Source: Clostridiales bacterium (GTDB lineage Bacteria; Bacillota; Clostridia; Lachnospirales; CAG-274). Taken from it: 64,000 bases of DNA. Where the stretch lies: contig JAJPZT010000017.1 in assembly GCA_021204175.1 (NCBI GenBank), positions 1-64,000 of the forward strand, given 5' to 3'. The position numbers and the translations under genes were made by a program. This document shows, in pieces, positions 45,940-56,075 of the stretch; within the stretch, counting starts at the first letter, position 1; each line of letters begins with the position of its first letter. The notes under the pieces are model-generated. The model was not told the DNA's origin and did no database searches. It was given only the letters and a program-made list of their open reading frames with translations.

Positions 45940-46530
45940 TCAATTTTTTTGAGAGCCTTCTCTGACACCGTCCTCTTTAATTACGGCAAGGGCGGTTTTG
46001 GCTATTATTTTAAGGTCGGTTAAAAGGCTCATTTTTTTGACGTATTCCCCGTCATAGGCTGCCTTTACGTCTATGGGCAGCTCGTCTCTGCCCATAACCT
46101 GGGCAAGCCCCGTCAGCCCCGGGGTAATGCTGTTTGCGCCGTATTTATCTCTTTCGGCTATAAGGTCATACTGGTTATAAAGGGCAGGGCGAGGGCCAAC
46201 AATGCTCATTTCCCCCTTAATTATGTTAAAAAGCTGAGGCAGCTCGTCAAGGCTTGTTTTCCTCAAAAATCTGCCGCTTTTTGTAATAAAGGCTTCAGGG
46301 TTGTTAAGCATATGGGTTGGGACATCCTTCGGTGCGTCGGTATACATCGTTCTGAATTTATATATTTTGAAAAGCTTTTTGTCTTTCCCGACCCTGCCCT
46401 GTTTAAAAAGCACAGACCCCTTTGACTCGGCTTTTATAACCGCCGCAATTACCCCCATAGGCACAAGCAAAACCCCTGTGCCTACAAGAGAAAGTATTAA
46501 ATCAAAGCCTCTTTTGAAATGCTTATACAT
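45940..46530 (-). CDS. Undecaprenyl-phosphate sugar-1-phosphate transferase (bacterial sugar transferase)
   Basis: KIYKFRTMYTDAP, TSLDELPQLFNIIKGEMSIVGPRP. Confidence 0.93.
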   Translation of the reverse strand: MYKHFKRGFDLILSLVGTGVLLVPMGVIAAVIKAESKGSVLFKQGRVGKDKKLFKIYKFRTMYTDAPKDVPTHMLNNPEAFITKSGRFLRKTSLDELPQLFNIIKGEMSIVGPRPALYNQYDLIAERDKYGANSITPGLTGLAQVMGRDELPIDVKAAYDGEYVKKMSLLTDLKIIAKTALAVIKEDGVREGSQKN

Positions 46531-46559
46531 AACGACCACCTGTTAATAAGTTTACTTAA

Positions 46560-47801
46560 TCAGTCTCTTTTGAAAATATCTCTGGTATAAACCTTGTCCT
46601 TCACGTCGTCAAGACAGCTGTCATATCTGTTTGCAATAATCGCTCCGCACATCTGCTTGAATTTTTCAATATCGTTTACCACACGGCTGCCGTAAAAGGT
46701 TGTTCCGCCCTCTAAAGTTGGCTCATAAACAACAACAGCGACCCCCTTAGCCTTAATTCGCTTCATAACCCCCTGAATGGAGCTTTGACGGAAGTTGTCT
46801 GAATTTTTCTTCATAGTCAGGCGGTAAACCCCCACAATGCAGTCCTTAATTTGGGCGTCGTCCCTTAAGCTGCCCTTGAAATAGCCTGCCATAGAAAGAA
46901 CTCTTTCAGCAATAAAGTCTTTTCTTGTGCGGTTGCTTTCAACAATAGCTTCAATAAGGTTTTCAGGCACGTCACGGTAGTTAGCCAAAAGCTGTTTTGT
47001 GTCCTTTGGCAGGCAATATCCGCCGTAGCCGAAGGATGGGTTGTTATAGTGAGAGCCTATTCTGGGGTCAAGGCAAACGCCGTCTATAATCTGCTTTGTG
47101 TCAAGGCCTTTCATTTCGGCGTAGGTGTCAAGCTCGTTGAAAAAGCTTACTCTAAGAGCCAAATAGGTGTTGGCGAAAAGCTTAACGGCTTCAGCTTCCG
47201 TAAAGCCCATAAACAGAATGTCGGGGTTTTCCTTAAGAGAGCCTTCCTTTAAAAGCTCTGCAAAGGTTTTTGCGGAGTTGTAAAGGGCTTCATCTTCCAA
47301 ATCCGTACCCACAATAATTCTTGAAGGGTAGAGATTGTCATAAAGAGCCTTGCTTTCTCTTAAAAACTCAGGTGAAAAGAGAATGTTTTTGTTTCCTGTT
47401 TTTGCCCTTAAATTCTCGGTAAAGCCTACGGGAACTGTGGATTTTATAACCATAACGGCGTTTGGGTTTACCCTTGTGACAAGGTCAACAACCTGTTCAA
47501 CTGCCGATGTGTCAAAAAAGTTTCGTCTGCTGTCATAGTTTGTAGGAGCGGCTATTACAACGAAATCCGCTTCGGAGTAAGCCTTTTCGCCGTCAAGGGT
47601 TGCTTCAAGGTCAAGTTCCTTTTCCTTAAGATACTTTTCAATATATTCATCCTGAATAGGGGATATGCCTTTGTTTATTAAATCCACCTTTTCGGGGATA
47701 ATGTCAACGGCTTTTACGCTGCTTTTTTGTGAAAGCAGAACGGCTATTGAAAGCCCTACATAGCCTGTTCCGGCAACTGCAATGTTGTATTTTTTGTTCA
47801 T
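46560..47801 (-). CDS. UDP-glucose/GDP-mannose 6-dehydrogenase family
   Basis: [33 protein letters not shown]-like [13 protein letters not shown]. Confidence 0.93.
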   Translation of the reverse strand: MNKKYNIAVAGTGYVGLSIAVLLSQKSSVKAVDIIPEKVDLINKGISPIQDEYIEKYLKEKELDLEATLDGEKAYSEADFVVIAAPTNYDSRRNFFDTSAVEQVVDLVTRVNPNAVMVIKSTVPVGFTENLRAKTGNKNILFSPEFLRESKALYDNLYPSRIIVGTDLEDEALYNSAKTFAELLKEGSLKENPDILFMGFTEAEAVKLFANTYLALRVSFFNELDTYAEMKGLDTKQIIDGVCLDPRIGSHYNNPSFGYGGYCLPKDTKQLLANYRDVPENLIEAIVESNRTRKDFIAERVLSMAGYFKGSLRDDAQIKDCIVGVYRLTMKKNSDNFRQSSIQGVMKRIKAKGVAVVVYEPTLEGGTTFYGSRVVNDIEKFKQMCGAIIANRYDSCLDDVKDKVYTRDIFKRD

Positions 47802-47805
47802 AATT

Positions 47806-48744
47806 TTATTCTCCTTGTTTTTTTATTTTTTCAATAATTTCCTTCGGAATTTCAATGTACACCGCTTTAACGTTTTCCTCCAAATGCTTAAGAGAGGTTG
47901 TTCCGAAAAGGGCTGAGCTTATATATTTGTTTTGAAGAGTGTAGTTTAAAGCTGCCTGAGCGGCTGAAAATTCCTTGTGACCGTTTATAAAGCGGTAGCC
48001 TCCGCTTTTTTTAAACTGCTCTTTAAAACGGGCATAACACCGGGCAATATACCATAAATCCTTACGGTGTCTCACCTTAAAAAGGCTTCTGCTGTAAAGC
48101 GCCTGACTCAAAGCCACCCCGGCAATAACCCCGATTTTGCGGTCATAAAGCTCTTTTATTACAGGCTCTCTGTCCCGGCGCATTATATTATAGTCAAGCA
48201 TTACAAAGTCAAAGCATTTTGTGTTTTTGACATAGTTTATAACCTCGTCGCTGAATGTGTTTATGCCGACTGCACGGACAGCGCCCTTTTTCTTAAGATC
48301 GAAAAGGGCTTCAAGAAGCTGAGTCTTTAAGTCCGAAACATCTCCTCCATGGCACATAAACAAATCTATATAGTCCGTTTTTAAGCGTTTAAGGCTTAAT
48401 TCAAAGCTTTCCCTCATCCGGTTTACGCTGAAATCCTTAAGCCAGTCAGAGCCCACTGCTCTTTCGCCGAATTTTGTGGAAAGTATAATATCTTTACGGT
48501 TTATGCCTGTTTCGGCTAAAATTTGACCGAGCCGTTCCTCCGCAAAGCCGTAGTTATGCCCTGTGTCAAAATAGGTTATGCCCAAATCAAGGCTACGCAA
48601 AATAAGAGCCTTCGCTTCCTCATAGCTTATCATAGGCTTGCCGAAAAGGCTTTTTCCCCACGCACCGGCACAGCCGAAGCCCAAAGGGGAAAGATAAATA
48701 TCACTGTTTCCCAGCTTTCTTTTATTACATAATTTTTCTTCCAT
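47806..48744 (-). CDS. Aldo/keto reductase
   Basis: [12 protein letters not shown]...[16 protein letters not shown]...STKFGER. Confidence 0.88.
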   Translation of the reverse strand: MEEKLCNKRKLGNSDIYLSPLGFGCAGAWGKSLFGKPMISYEEAKALILRSLDLGITYFDTGHNYGFAEERLGQILAETGINRKDIILSTKFGERAVGSDWLKDFSVNRMRESFELSLKRLKTDYIDLFMCHGGDVSDLKTQLLEALFDLKKKGAVRAVGINTFSDEVINYVKNTKCFDFVMLDYNIMRRDREPVIKELYDRKIGVIAGVALSQALYSRSLFKVRHRKDLWYIARCYARFKEQFKKSGGYRFINGHKEFSAAQAALNYTLQNKYISSALFGTTSLKHLEENVKAVYIEIPKEIIEKIKKQGE

Positions 48745-48755
48745 AATATTTAATA

Positions 48756-50690
48756 TTAATACAGAACCTCTGTGTTTTCTCCGTTGTTTCTGTTGTCAAA
48801 ATTAGGTACAAGCTCCTTAATTATTGCTATTGTGTCACTGTCATTATAACAGGAGGCTTTGAGCCTTTCAAGCCCCTCTTCAAAACTTTTGTCATTGATT
48901 TTAATGGGCTTTGCAATAAATATCTTTTTGTGATAGGTTGCCTGCATACTGTCCTTTTCCTCGTCCATAATAAGCTCTTCATAGAGCTTTTCACCGGGTC
49001 TCAGCCCGGTATAAACTATGTCGATGTCCTCAAAGGGCTTCAAGCCCGAAAGCTTTATAAGATTTAAGGCAAGGTCGTTTATTTTAACAGGCTCTCCCAT
49101 ATTAAGAACGAAAATTCTGCCGCTTCTGCCCATACCCCCTGCCTGTAAAACAAGGCGGCTTGCTTCGGGAATAGTCATAAAAAATCTCGTTATGTCCTTG
49201 TGGGTTACCCTGACGGGGCCGCCCTCCTCGATTTGCTTTTTGAAAAGGGGAATAACCGAGCCGTTTGAACCTAAGACGTTTCCGAAACGAACAGCCATAA
49301 ACTTAGTGGAGCTTTTTTCAGCAGCCGACTGAATAATCATTTCGGTTATACGCTTTGTTGCTCCCATAACGTTGGTGGGGTTTACAGCCTTGTCGGTAGA
49401 GAGAAGAACGAAACGCTCCGCCCCGAATTTGTCTGCGGCGTTTACTATATTAAGTGTTCCGAAAACGTTGTTTTTAACCGCTTCCTTGGGCACAGTCTGC
49501 ATAAGGGGAACGTGTTTGTGAGCCGCCGCGTGGAAAACAACGTTTGGCTTATACCTCTCAAAGAGCCTGTCCACCATAGCCTTGTCGCAGACAGAGCCTA
49601 TAATAACCTCGATTTCCATAGCTTCATATTTGTTTTTAAGCTCATTCATAAGCTCATAGGCATTGTTTTCGTAAATATCGAAAATTATAAGCTTTTGAGG
49701 TGAAAACTTTGAAATTTGTCTGCAAAGCTCAGAGCCTATTGAACCGCCGCCCCCTGTGACTAAAACGGTTTTTCCCTTAAGATAGCCGCTGACATCCGCA
49801 ACGTTTATTTCAACCTCGTCTCTGAAAAGAAGGTCTGTTATTTTAACGTCCTGCAAAACCCTCTGAAAGCTGCCGTTTTCGGGAACATCGCTTATAGGGG
49901 GAATCATTTTAAGGGCGCAGTTGGTCTTTGTGCAATTATCCATAATTCGCCTAAGCTCCGTATTGTCGGCGGAGGGTATGGCAATAATTATTTCGTCTAT
50001 TTCATATTCTTCCGCAAGTCTCGGCACGTTGTCTACATTATAGGTGACACGAACTCCGTGAATGGTTGTGTTGCTTTTTGTTATGTCGTCGTCTACAATA
50101 AGCACTGCAATTCTGTTTTCATAGCCCTTTGCATACTGCATTATGCTTCTGACAACATTATAGCCCCCGTAGCCTGCACCTATTATCATAACTCTTTTTG
50201 CGCCTGCTTTTTTAAAGAGCCTGTTTTCGATGTGAATGTACATTCTCTTTAAAAAGCGGTAGCCCGACCTTGAAAAAACAAACAAAATCATATTAAAAAC
50301 AAAGGCAAGGGCAAGCATTCTCTTAGGCAAGTCGATAAGCCCGACGGGAACTATAAAGAACCTGTCGAACAAAAACAGACCTACAAAAATAACCACCTGT
50401 GAAATGAAAATTTTAATAAGCTCTTCAATGTCGGCATACTTCCAAATTTTCGAATAAAAGCCGAAAAGGGCATAGCAAAGGGGCGTAAAAAGGCTCACAA
50501 AGGGAAGGGCGAAAAGATACCACTGCCAAACGGAGGCGTTAAATGTAATATAGCCCCCTCCGGGGATAGATCCGCCGTACCACAGCCCCAACGCTGACAG
50601 AAGAGACAAATTTATAAAAATAATATCCAGGGCAATATAAAGCCCCACTGTTTTAAGCTTTTCAAGCTTTGATAATCCTTCGGACTCCAT
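48756..50690 (-). CDS. Membrane NDP-sugar 4,6-dehydratase (CapD/WbpM/PglF family)
   Basis: N-terminal TM helices; VLVTGGGGSIGSELCRQISKF; LLSTDKAVNPTNVMGATKR. Confidence 0.93.
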   Translation of the reverse strand: MESEGLSKLEKLKTVGLYIALDIIFINLSLLSALGLWYGGSIPGGGYITFNASVWQWYLFALPFVSLFTPLCYALFGFYSKIWKYADIEELIKIFISQVVIFVGLFLFDRFFIVPVGLIDLPKRMLALAFVFNMILFVFSRSGYRFLKRMYIHIENRLFKKAGAKRVMIIGAGYGGYNVVRSIMQYAKGYENRIAVLIVDDDITKSNTTIHGVRVTYNVDNVPRLAEEYEIDEIIIAIPSADNTELRRIMDNCTKTNCALKMIPPISDVPENGSFQRVLQDVKITDLLFRDEVEINVADVSGYLKGKTVLVTGGGGSIGSELCRQISKFSPQKLIIFDIYENNAYELMNELKNKYEAMEIEVIIGSVCDKAMVDRLFERYKPNVVFHAAAHKHVPLMQTVPKEAVKNNVFGTLNIVNAADKFGAERFVLLSTDKAVNPTNVMGATKRITEMIIQSAAEKSSTKFMAVRFGNVLGSNGSVIPLFKKQIEEGGPVRVTHKDITRFFMTIPEASRLVLQAGGMGRSGRIFVLNMGEPVKINDLALNLIKLSGLKPFEDIDIVYTGLRPGEKLYEELIMDEEKDSMQATYHKKIFIAKPIKINDKSFEEGLERLKASCYNDSDTIAIIKELVPNFDNRNNGENTEVLY

Positions 50691-50693
50691 AGC

Positions 50694-52535
50694 TTATTCC
50701 TCCGAAAAATCTATTTTGTTAAGGGCACAGCCTGCGCCTAATAATATCCAGAAAAAGGGCGCTACGCTGACACTGCTGTCTGTGGTGAACTGTGTGGCAA
50801 GGTAAGCCAAAATTCCCCACAGAAGTCCGAACCTTATTACGTTTATTACGCCTTTGGTCTGAATAAGCTTTTTAACCGTCATTATAAAGTATATAACCAT
50901 TGCCCCGATAAAAGCAATAAGAGAAAATACGCCTGTGTTTACGGCAATCTGCAAATACATATTATGGGGCTTGTCAACGATTGTGTAAGGGTTGCCCAAA
51001 AATTCACATTTGCCAACAAGGTCTGTCTGAGGGAACTCCAAAACGAAGCAGTCCGCCCCTGCTCCCAAAAGGAATGTTTTTACATTCAGCAGAAGGGGAA
51101 GAGTTCTCGACCAAATATAACCTCTGCTTGAACCCAAATATTCAAGACCCTCAAAGCCTATGTGTTTGACCTCTGTGTTTATGTCATAGCTGTCGCCGTT
51201 TCTTATTACGGCGGTTAAACCGTTTTCCGTTTCTCTGAACATAAAGTCATATTGAGTAAGCCCGTCATAGGCTTCAAAATAAATTATATCGTTTGAGAAT
51301 ATAACAGAGGTTCTCTGCAGCGGCGAAACATCGTAGCTGTAGGTTATAACTCCGTCCTCTTCTGTTACATCGTTGTAGGAAAGCTCCTCTCCGTTAAGCT
51401 TAAGAACAGGCTCGTCTCCGACCTCAGAAACTCTTATTTCGCCTATCTCCGAAACTATTGCTCCTTCATTCCCGTCGATGTAAAATGTTTTCCAAAAATA
51501 AGGGCTTTCCTGAGTGGTTTTTCCGCTTAATGTGTCAAAAATAACCTTCACCTTGTTTAAGCTGAAGCCGCTGTCAAGGCTTAAAACACCTGCGCCTAAT
51601 ATACATATAAGAACGAAAGCCACTGCAAATGTGCCGACTTTTGCCGCACTTAAGCCCTTAAACATTTTTTTCTTAAAGGCTAAAACAACGGCTGTTATAA
51701 CCATAACAAAAGCTGAAGCCAAAAGACCCAAAACAGCGCCGGCTGAACCGCTGCCGATTACGTTTAAAAGGCTTAAAAGAGCCAAAGCCGCCGAGCAGTA
51801 TTTAAATGGACTTTTAACAGGCAGCCCCACTGCGGCAACGGCAAATATGGGAAGAAGCAGAGCAAAGGCACTGCCGACGCAGTTGGGGTTATAAAGTGTA
51901 GAATAAATTGTCTGATATTTTACTGTTAGCTTATAGCCTTCAACATATTTACTGCCGTAAACCAGCTTAGCCATAAAGTCGGTTTTGAAAATGTCGAAGC
52001 CGAAAAACTGACCTGCGCCTATAAGCCCCAATAAAAGGGTTGACACCATAAAACAGCCGAAAATGAATTTAAGCCTTTTGGGGTTTTTGACATAGTGAAG
52101 AGCTACCGCAAAAAGGGCAAAGTAGCACAAAAGCATTATAATGCCTTCATATCTTTCCGTTACGCCGTGAACCGCCACATATTTATATGAGGAAAAGAGA
52201 GCCGAAAGCAGCCCCAAGCCCATGTAGGCGGAAAGACATATAAAAACGGGGTTTTTAAACTGAAGCTTCTTTCCCTCCAAGTTAGTTAAAAAGTCAAGGG
52301 CAATTATAATAAGCATTATAACTACAGTCAAAATTACAGCACAGCTTTTCATATAGATGAAAACGTCGTTGCTGACTGTGCTGCTTCTAATTGTTCCCTG
52401 CTCGTATGAGGATATTTTAACGGAAGCAAGCCTTACAATCAGGGGAACAACCGCTATCATAAAGGCAAACAGGGCTGAAACCGCTGCGTTTGTAAGGTTT
52501 ATGTTATTTTTTTTATTTTTGTTTTTTTCGTCCAA
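50694..52535 (-). CDS. O-antigen ligase/polymerase-like (Wzy_C) membrane protein
   Basis: Polytopic; large extracytoplasmic loop; PHNMYLQIAVNTGVFSLIAFIGAM. Confidence 0.78.
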   Translation of the reverse strand: MDEKNKNKKNNINLTNAAVSALFAFMIAVVPLIVRLASVKISSYEQGTIRSSTVSNDVFIYMKSCAVILTVVIMLIIIALDFLTNLEGKKLQFKNPVFICLSAYMGLGLLSALFSSYKYVAVHGVTERYEGIIMLLCYFALFAVALHYVKNPKRLKFIFGCFMVSTLLLGLIGAGQFFGFDIFKTDFMAKLVYGSKYVEGYKLTVKYQTIYSTLYNPNCVGSAFALLLPIFAVAAVGLPVKSPFKYCSAALALLSLLNVIGSGSAGAVLGLLASAFVMVITAVVLAFKKKMFKGLSAAKVGTFAVAFVLICILGAGVLSLDSGFSLNKVKVIFDTLSGKTTQESPYFWKTFYIDGNEGAIVSEIGEIRVSEVGDEPVLKLNGEELSYNDVTEEDGVITYSYDVSPLQRTSVIFSNDIIYFEAYDGLTQYDFMFRETENGLTAVIRNGDSYDINTEVKHIGFEGLEYLGSSRGYIWSRTLPLLLNVKTFLLGAGADCFVLEFPQTDLVGKCEFLGNPYTIVDKPHNMYLQIAVNTGVFSLIAFIGAMVIYFIMTVKKLIQTKGVINVIRFGLLWGILAYLATQFTTDSSVSVAPFFWILLGAGCALNKIDFSEE

Positions 52536-52619
52536 AATGTATTAGCTCCTATTATAATGTATTCAGTAGTTTTTAAAGTTCCTCTTCAAGAACTGTGAAT
52601 ATGTTCATCACTGTGAAAA

Positions 52620-52650
52620 AGGTGCAGCGGTTGAGCTGCTGCACCTCTGC
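52620..52650 (-). terminator. Terminator-like hairpin
   Basis: GGTGCAGCggttgaGCTGCTGCACC. Confidence 0.45.
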
Positions 52651-52689
52651 AGTTATTCATTGGCAAATTTTAGGTTGTTTTTTCTTTGG

Positions 52690-53241
52690 GACAATTACTC
52701 ACTTGCTAATTGAAGGCTGCTTGATAAACGAGCCTTAATTTCATTAATTTTTTCCAAAGATAAATGAGTATATTTGCTGATTTTTGAAAGATCCTCATTT
52801 TCTTTAAGCATCTCAATTGCAACAGCTTCCTTGCTTTCTGCTCTGCTCTCTTTTTTAAGATCACGTATATACATTTCGTAAATCTCTTCTTGACTGTATA
52901 AACTAATCATAATATTCGCAACCTCCTTTTTATTTTCAACTAAAATTCTTCCGAACTCAGCTGTTTTTTTAAGTGGGAAAATTATTCACTTGCTAATTGA
53001 AGGCTGTTTGTTAAACGTTCCTTGATTTCGTTAATTTTTTCTAAAGAAAAGTGTGTAAACTTGCTGATTTTTGAAGGATCTTCATTATCTTTGAGCATTT
53101 CTATAACAACATCTTCCTTGCCTTCTTCCTTGCCTTCTTCCTTGCCTTCTGCTTTGCTCTCTTTTTTAAGATCACGTATATACATTTCGTAAATCTCTTC
53201 TTGACTGTATAAACTAATCATAATATTCGCTACCTCCTTTT
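52690..53241 (-). repeat. Direct duplication of the Rpn-like gene 3' end (about 240-260 bp units)
   Basis: 52690-52930 and 52978-53241 share near-identical sequence encoding IMISLYSQEEIYEMYIRDLKKES...LQLASE. Confidence 0.88.
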
Positions 53242-53863
53242 CATGCTCTTTGAGAAATTCTTTCAGAATATCATAGCTTTCGCAAATCCTCAAGGTTTCC
53301 TCAACTGCTTTTCTTGTATATCCGTACATTTTAACCTGTTTATCGAGAACCTTCGTAAACAGTATATACTGCTCAATAATACCTTTGCTGTTCTTCTCGG
53401 TTATTATCCTTACTCTTACCTCTATGGCAGTTTCTTCACCGCCGAAAAACTCATCAGACAATGTCAAAACGTCCTTGTCTGTTTTGGTGTCGCAGCTGAA
53501 AATAACATACAGCTCCGGTTTTGGGATTATAACAGGCTTTGTTCCATACAGGTTTTGTTCGGTTTACTTAAAATGCTCCTGATAGGTGTGAGCAAGGTAC
53601 ATAAAGCTTCTCACGATGATATTTACAGAAGCGGTTGACTGCGCTTCCACAAGAATAAACAGCTTATCCTTTACGGAAAAGCCCAAATCGTTAGTTATAT
53701 CCTTTAGGAATATAGGCTCAAGGGTTATTGTCTTTAAGTCTTCTTCAGTTGCTGTTTTATCTTCGGGGTGGAGAGCCTGATACAGCTGCAAAAGATATTT
53801 TTTTTCACGAAACAGCCTTGTAAACACAGTATCCTTTATGTTTCTTTTTGCTCCGTAACCCAT
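52982..53863 (-). pseudogene. Rpn-family PD-(D/E)XK nuclease/putative transposase with one in-frame TAA
   Basis: ORF 53564-53863 ends ...AHTYQEHFK* and the same frame continues TEQNLYGTKPVIIPKPELYVIFSCDTKTDKDVLTLSDEFFGGEE... into ORF 52982-53467. Confidence 0.8.
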
Positions 53864-54081
53864 AGCTTCTTTTTATTCCATATTTCGCAGTCACCTCACT
53901 TTTACGATTTTATTATACTATAAAATGAGGCTAATATCAACTAAAATGAAAAGATTTTTTTAAGACGATTTAATATTCAGTCAAAAAAAACTTGAAAAAT
54001 GAGCCGAAATAGTATAATCTATATAGGATAGAAATTTTGTTTTGATAAAGTTTATTAAGGATATGGAGAATTTTTAGAAAT

Positions 54082-56061
54082 ATGGCTAAGGATAATTTAA
54101 AAAACGATTACGGAAATGAGAGTATAACAGCCCTTAAGGGGGCTGACAGAGTAAGGCTCCGCCCTTCGGTTATTTTCGGCTCGGACGGAATAGAGGGCTG
54201 CCGCCACTCTGTTTTTGAGATTTTATCAAACGCAATTGATGAAGCCAGAGAGGGCTTCGGCGACAGAATAGAGGTTGAGCTTTATTCCGACGGATCGGTT
54301 TCCGTTAAGGACCGGGGACGGGGCATACCCGTTGACTACAACAAAACAGAGGATAAATATAACTGGGAGCTTCTGTTCTGCGAGCTGTATGCCGGAGGAA
54401 AATATTTAAACAACGAAGGGGAAAACTATGAGTTCAGTCTGGGACTTAACGGCTTGGGTTTGTGTGCCACACAGTACAGCTCAGAATATATGGAAGTCGA
54501 AATTTTAAGAGACGGCTATAAATATAATCTTCGTTTCGAAAAGGGTGAAAACGTCGGGGGTCTTAAGAAAACCGCCTGTAAGGGAAAAGCAACAGGCAGC
54601 TTTATAAAATGGAAGCCCGACAGAGAGGTTTTCACCGACATATCTCTTGACATAGATTATTTTAAAGATATTCTTCAAAAACAGTGCATTGTAAACGCAG
54701 GCTTAACCTTTGTTCTTACAGACGAGGCGAAAGGGGAAAGCTTTGAGTTTTGCTACCCCGAAGGCATAAAAGACTATATTAAAGAGAGAGTTGACGGAAA
54801 AACTATTTCCGACATAGTTTATCTCAAAACAGAAACAAAGGGCAGAGACAGAGAGGATAAGCCCGAATATAAGCTTAAATATGAGGTTTCCTTCTGTTTT
54901 TCAAACGATATTAACTTTATAGAGTATTATCATAATTCGAGTTTTTTGGAGCACGGCGGTTCACCGGATAAGGCAGTCAGATCGGCTTTTGTTTACGCCA
55001 TAGACAAATATCTTAAGGCTTCAAATTTGTATAAAAAGGATGAAAAAAAGATACAGTTTTCGGATATTGAGGACAGTTTGGTTCTTATAATAAATTCATT
55101 TTCAACTGTTACAAGCTACGAAAACCAGACAAAAAAGTCAATTACAAACAAGTTCATTCAGGAGGCTATGACATCTTATCTTAAGGAGCAGCTTGAAATA
55201 TATTTCACAGAGAACAAAGCCGACGCCGACAGGCTTACAAGCCAGGTTCTCGTAAACAAAAGAAGCCGTGAAACAGCGGAAAAGACAAGAGTTACCATAA
55301 AAAAGAAGCTTACGGGAAATTTGGATATAAATAACAGAGTAGAAAAGTTTGTAAACTGCCGAACAAAGGACGTAAGCCGCCGGGAGCTTTATATCGTAGA
55401 GGGTGACTCAGCAATGGGCTCCGTTATTTTGGGACGGGACTCGGAGTTTCAGGGAATTATGCCCATAAGAGGCAAAATATTGAACTGTCTTAAGGCGGGA
55501 TATGACAAGATTTTCGCAAGCCCCATTATTACCGACCTTTTAAAGGTTTTGGGCTGTGGTGTTGAAATAACCACAAAGCACAACAAGGACTTAAATTCCT
55601 TCGACATAAACAATTTAAGGTGGAATAAGATTGTAATCTGCACCGACGCCGATGTAGACGGCTTTCAGATCAGAACCCTTGTTTTGACAATGCTTTATAG
55701 ACTTACGCCTACACTGATTGACCAAAAAAAGGTTTATATTGCCGAGTCTCCTCTGTATGAAATTACCGCCGGAAAGAACACCTACTTTGCCTATACGGAA
55801 AAGGAAAAAGCCGATATTTTAAAGAAAATTAAGGGAAAATATCACATTCAGAGGTCAAAGGGCTTAGGTGAAAACGAGCCTGAAATGATGTGGCAGACCA
55901 CAATGAACCCGGCTACAAGACGGCTTATTCAGGTCTGCCCCGAGGACGTTCAAAAAACGGCAATGGTTTTCGATATGCTTTTGGGGGACGACCTTAAGGG
56001 CAGAAAAGAACACATAGAGCTTTACGGTCATAAATATATTGACTTAACCGAGCTTTCATAA
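54082..56061 (+). CDS. parE: Type II topoisomerase B subunit (topoisomerase IV ParE-like)
   Basis: GHKL and TOPRIM motifs (NAIDEAREG; GRGIPVDYN; LYIVEGDSAMGS; CTDADVDG). Confidence 0.85.
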   Translation: MAKDNLKNDYGNESITALKGADRVRLRPSVIFGSDGIEGCRHSVFEILSNAIDEAREGFGDRIEVELYSDGSVSVKDRGRGIPVDYNKTEDKYNWELLFCELYAGGKYLNNEGENYEFSLGLNGLGLCATQYSSEYMEVEILRDGYKYNLRFEKGENVGGLKKTACKGKATGSFIKWKPDREVFTDISLDIDYFKDILQKQCIVNAGLTFVLTDEAKGESFEFCYPEGIKDYIKERVDGKTISDIVYLKTETKGRDREDKPEYKLKYEVSFCFSNDINFIEYYHNSSFLEHGGSPDKAVRSAFVYAIDKYLKASNLYKKDEKKIQFSDIEDSLVLIINSFSTVTSYENQTKKSITNKFIQEAMTSYLKEQLEIYFTENKADADRLTSQVLVNKRSRETAEKTRVTIKKKLTGNLDINNRVEKFVNCRTKDVSRRELYIVEGDSAMGSVILGRDSEFQGIMPIRGKILNCLKAGYDKIFASPIITDLLKVLGCGVEITTKHNKDLNSFDINNLRWNKIVICTDADVDGFQIRTLVLTMLYRLTPTLIDQKKVYIAESPLYEITAGKNTYFAYTEKEKADILKKIKGKYHIQRSKGLGENEPEMMWQTTMNPATRRLIQVCPEDVQKTAMVFDMLLGDDLKGRKEHIELYGHKYIDLTELS

Positions 56062-56075
56062 GGAGGTTTTAATTT

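Noticed and set aside
49018-49332. Plus-strand ORFs opposite the exopolysaccharide genes
   Set aside because: Antisense of well-supported conserved coding sequence; no supporting signals.
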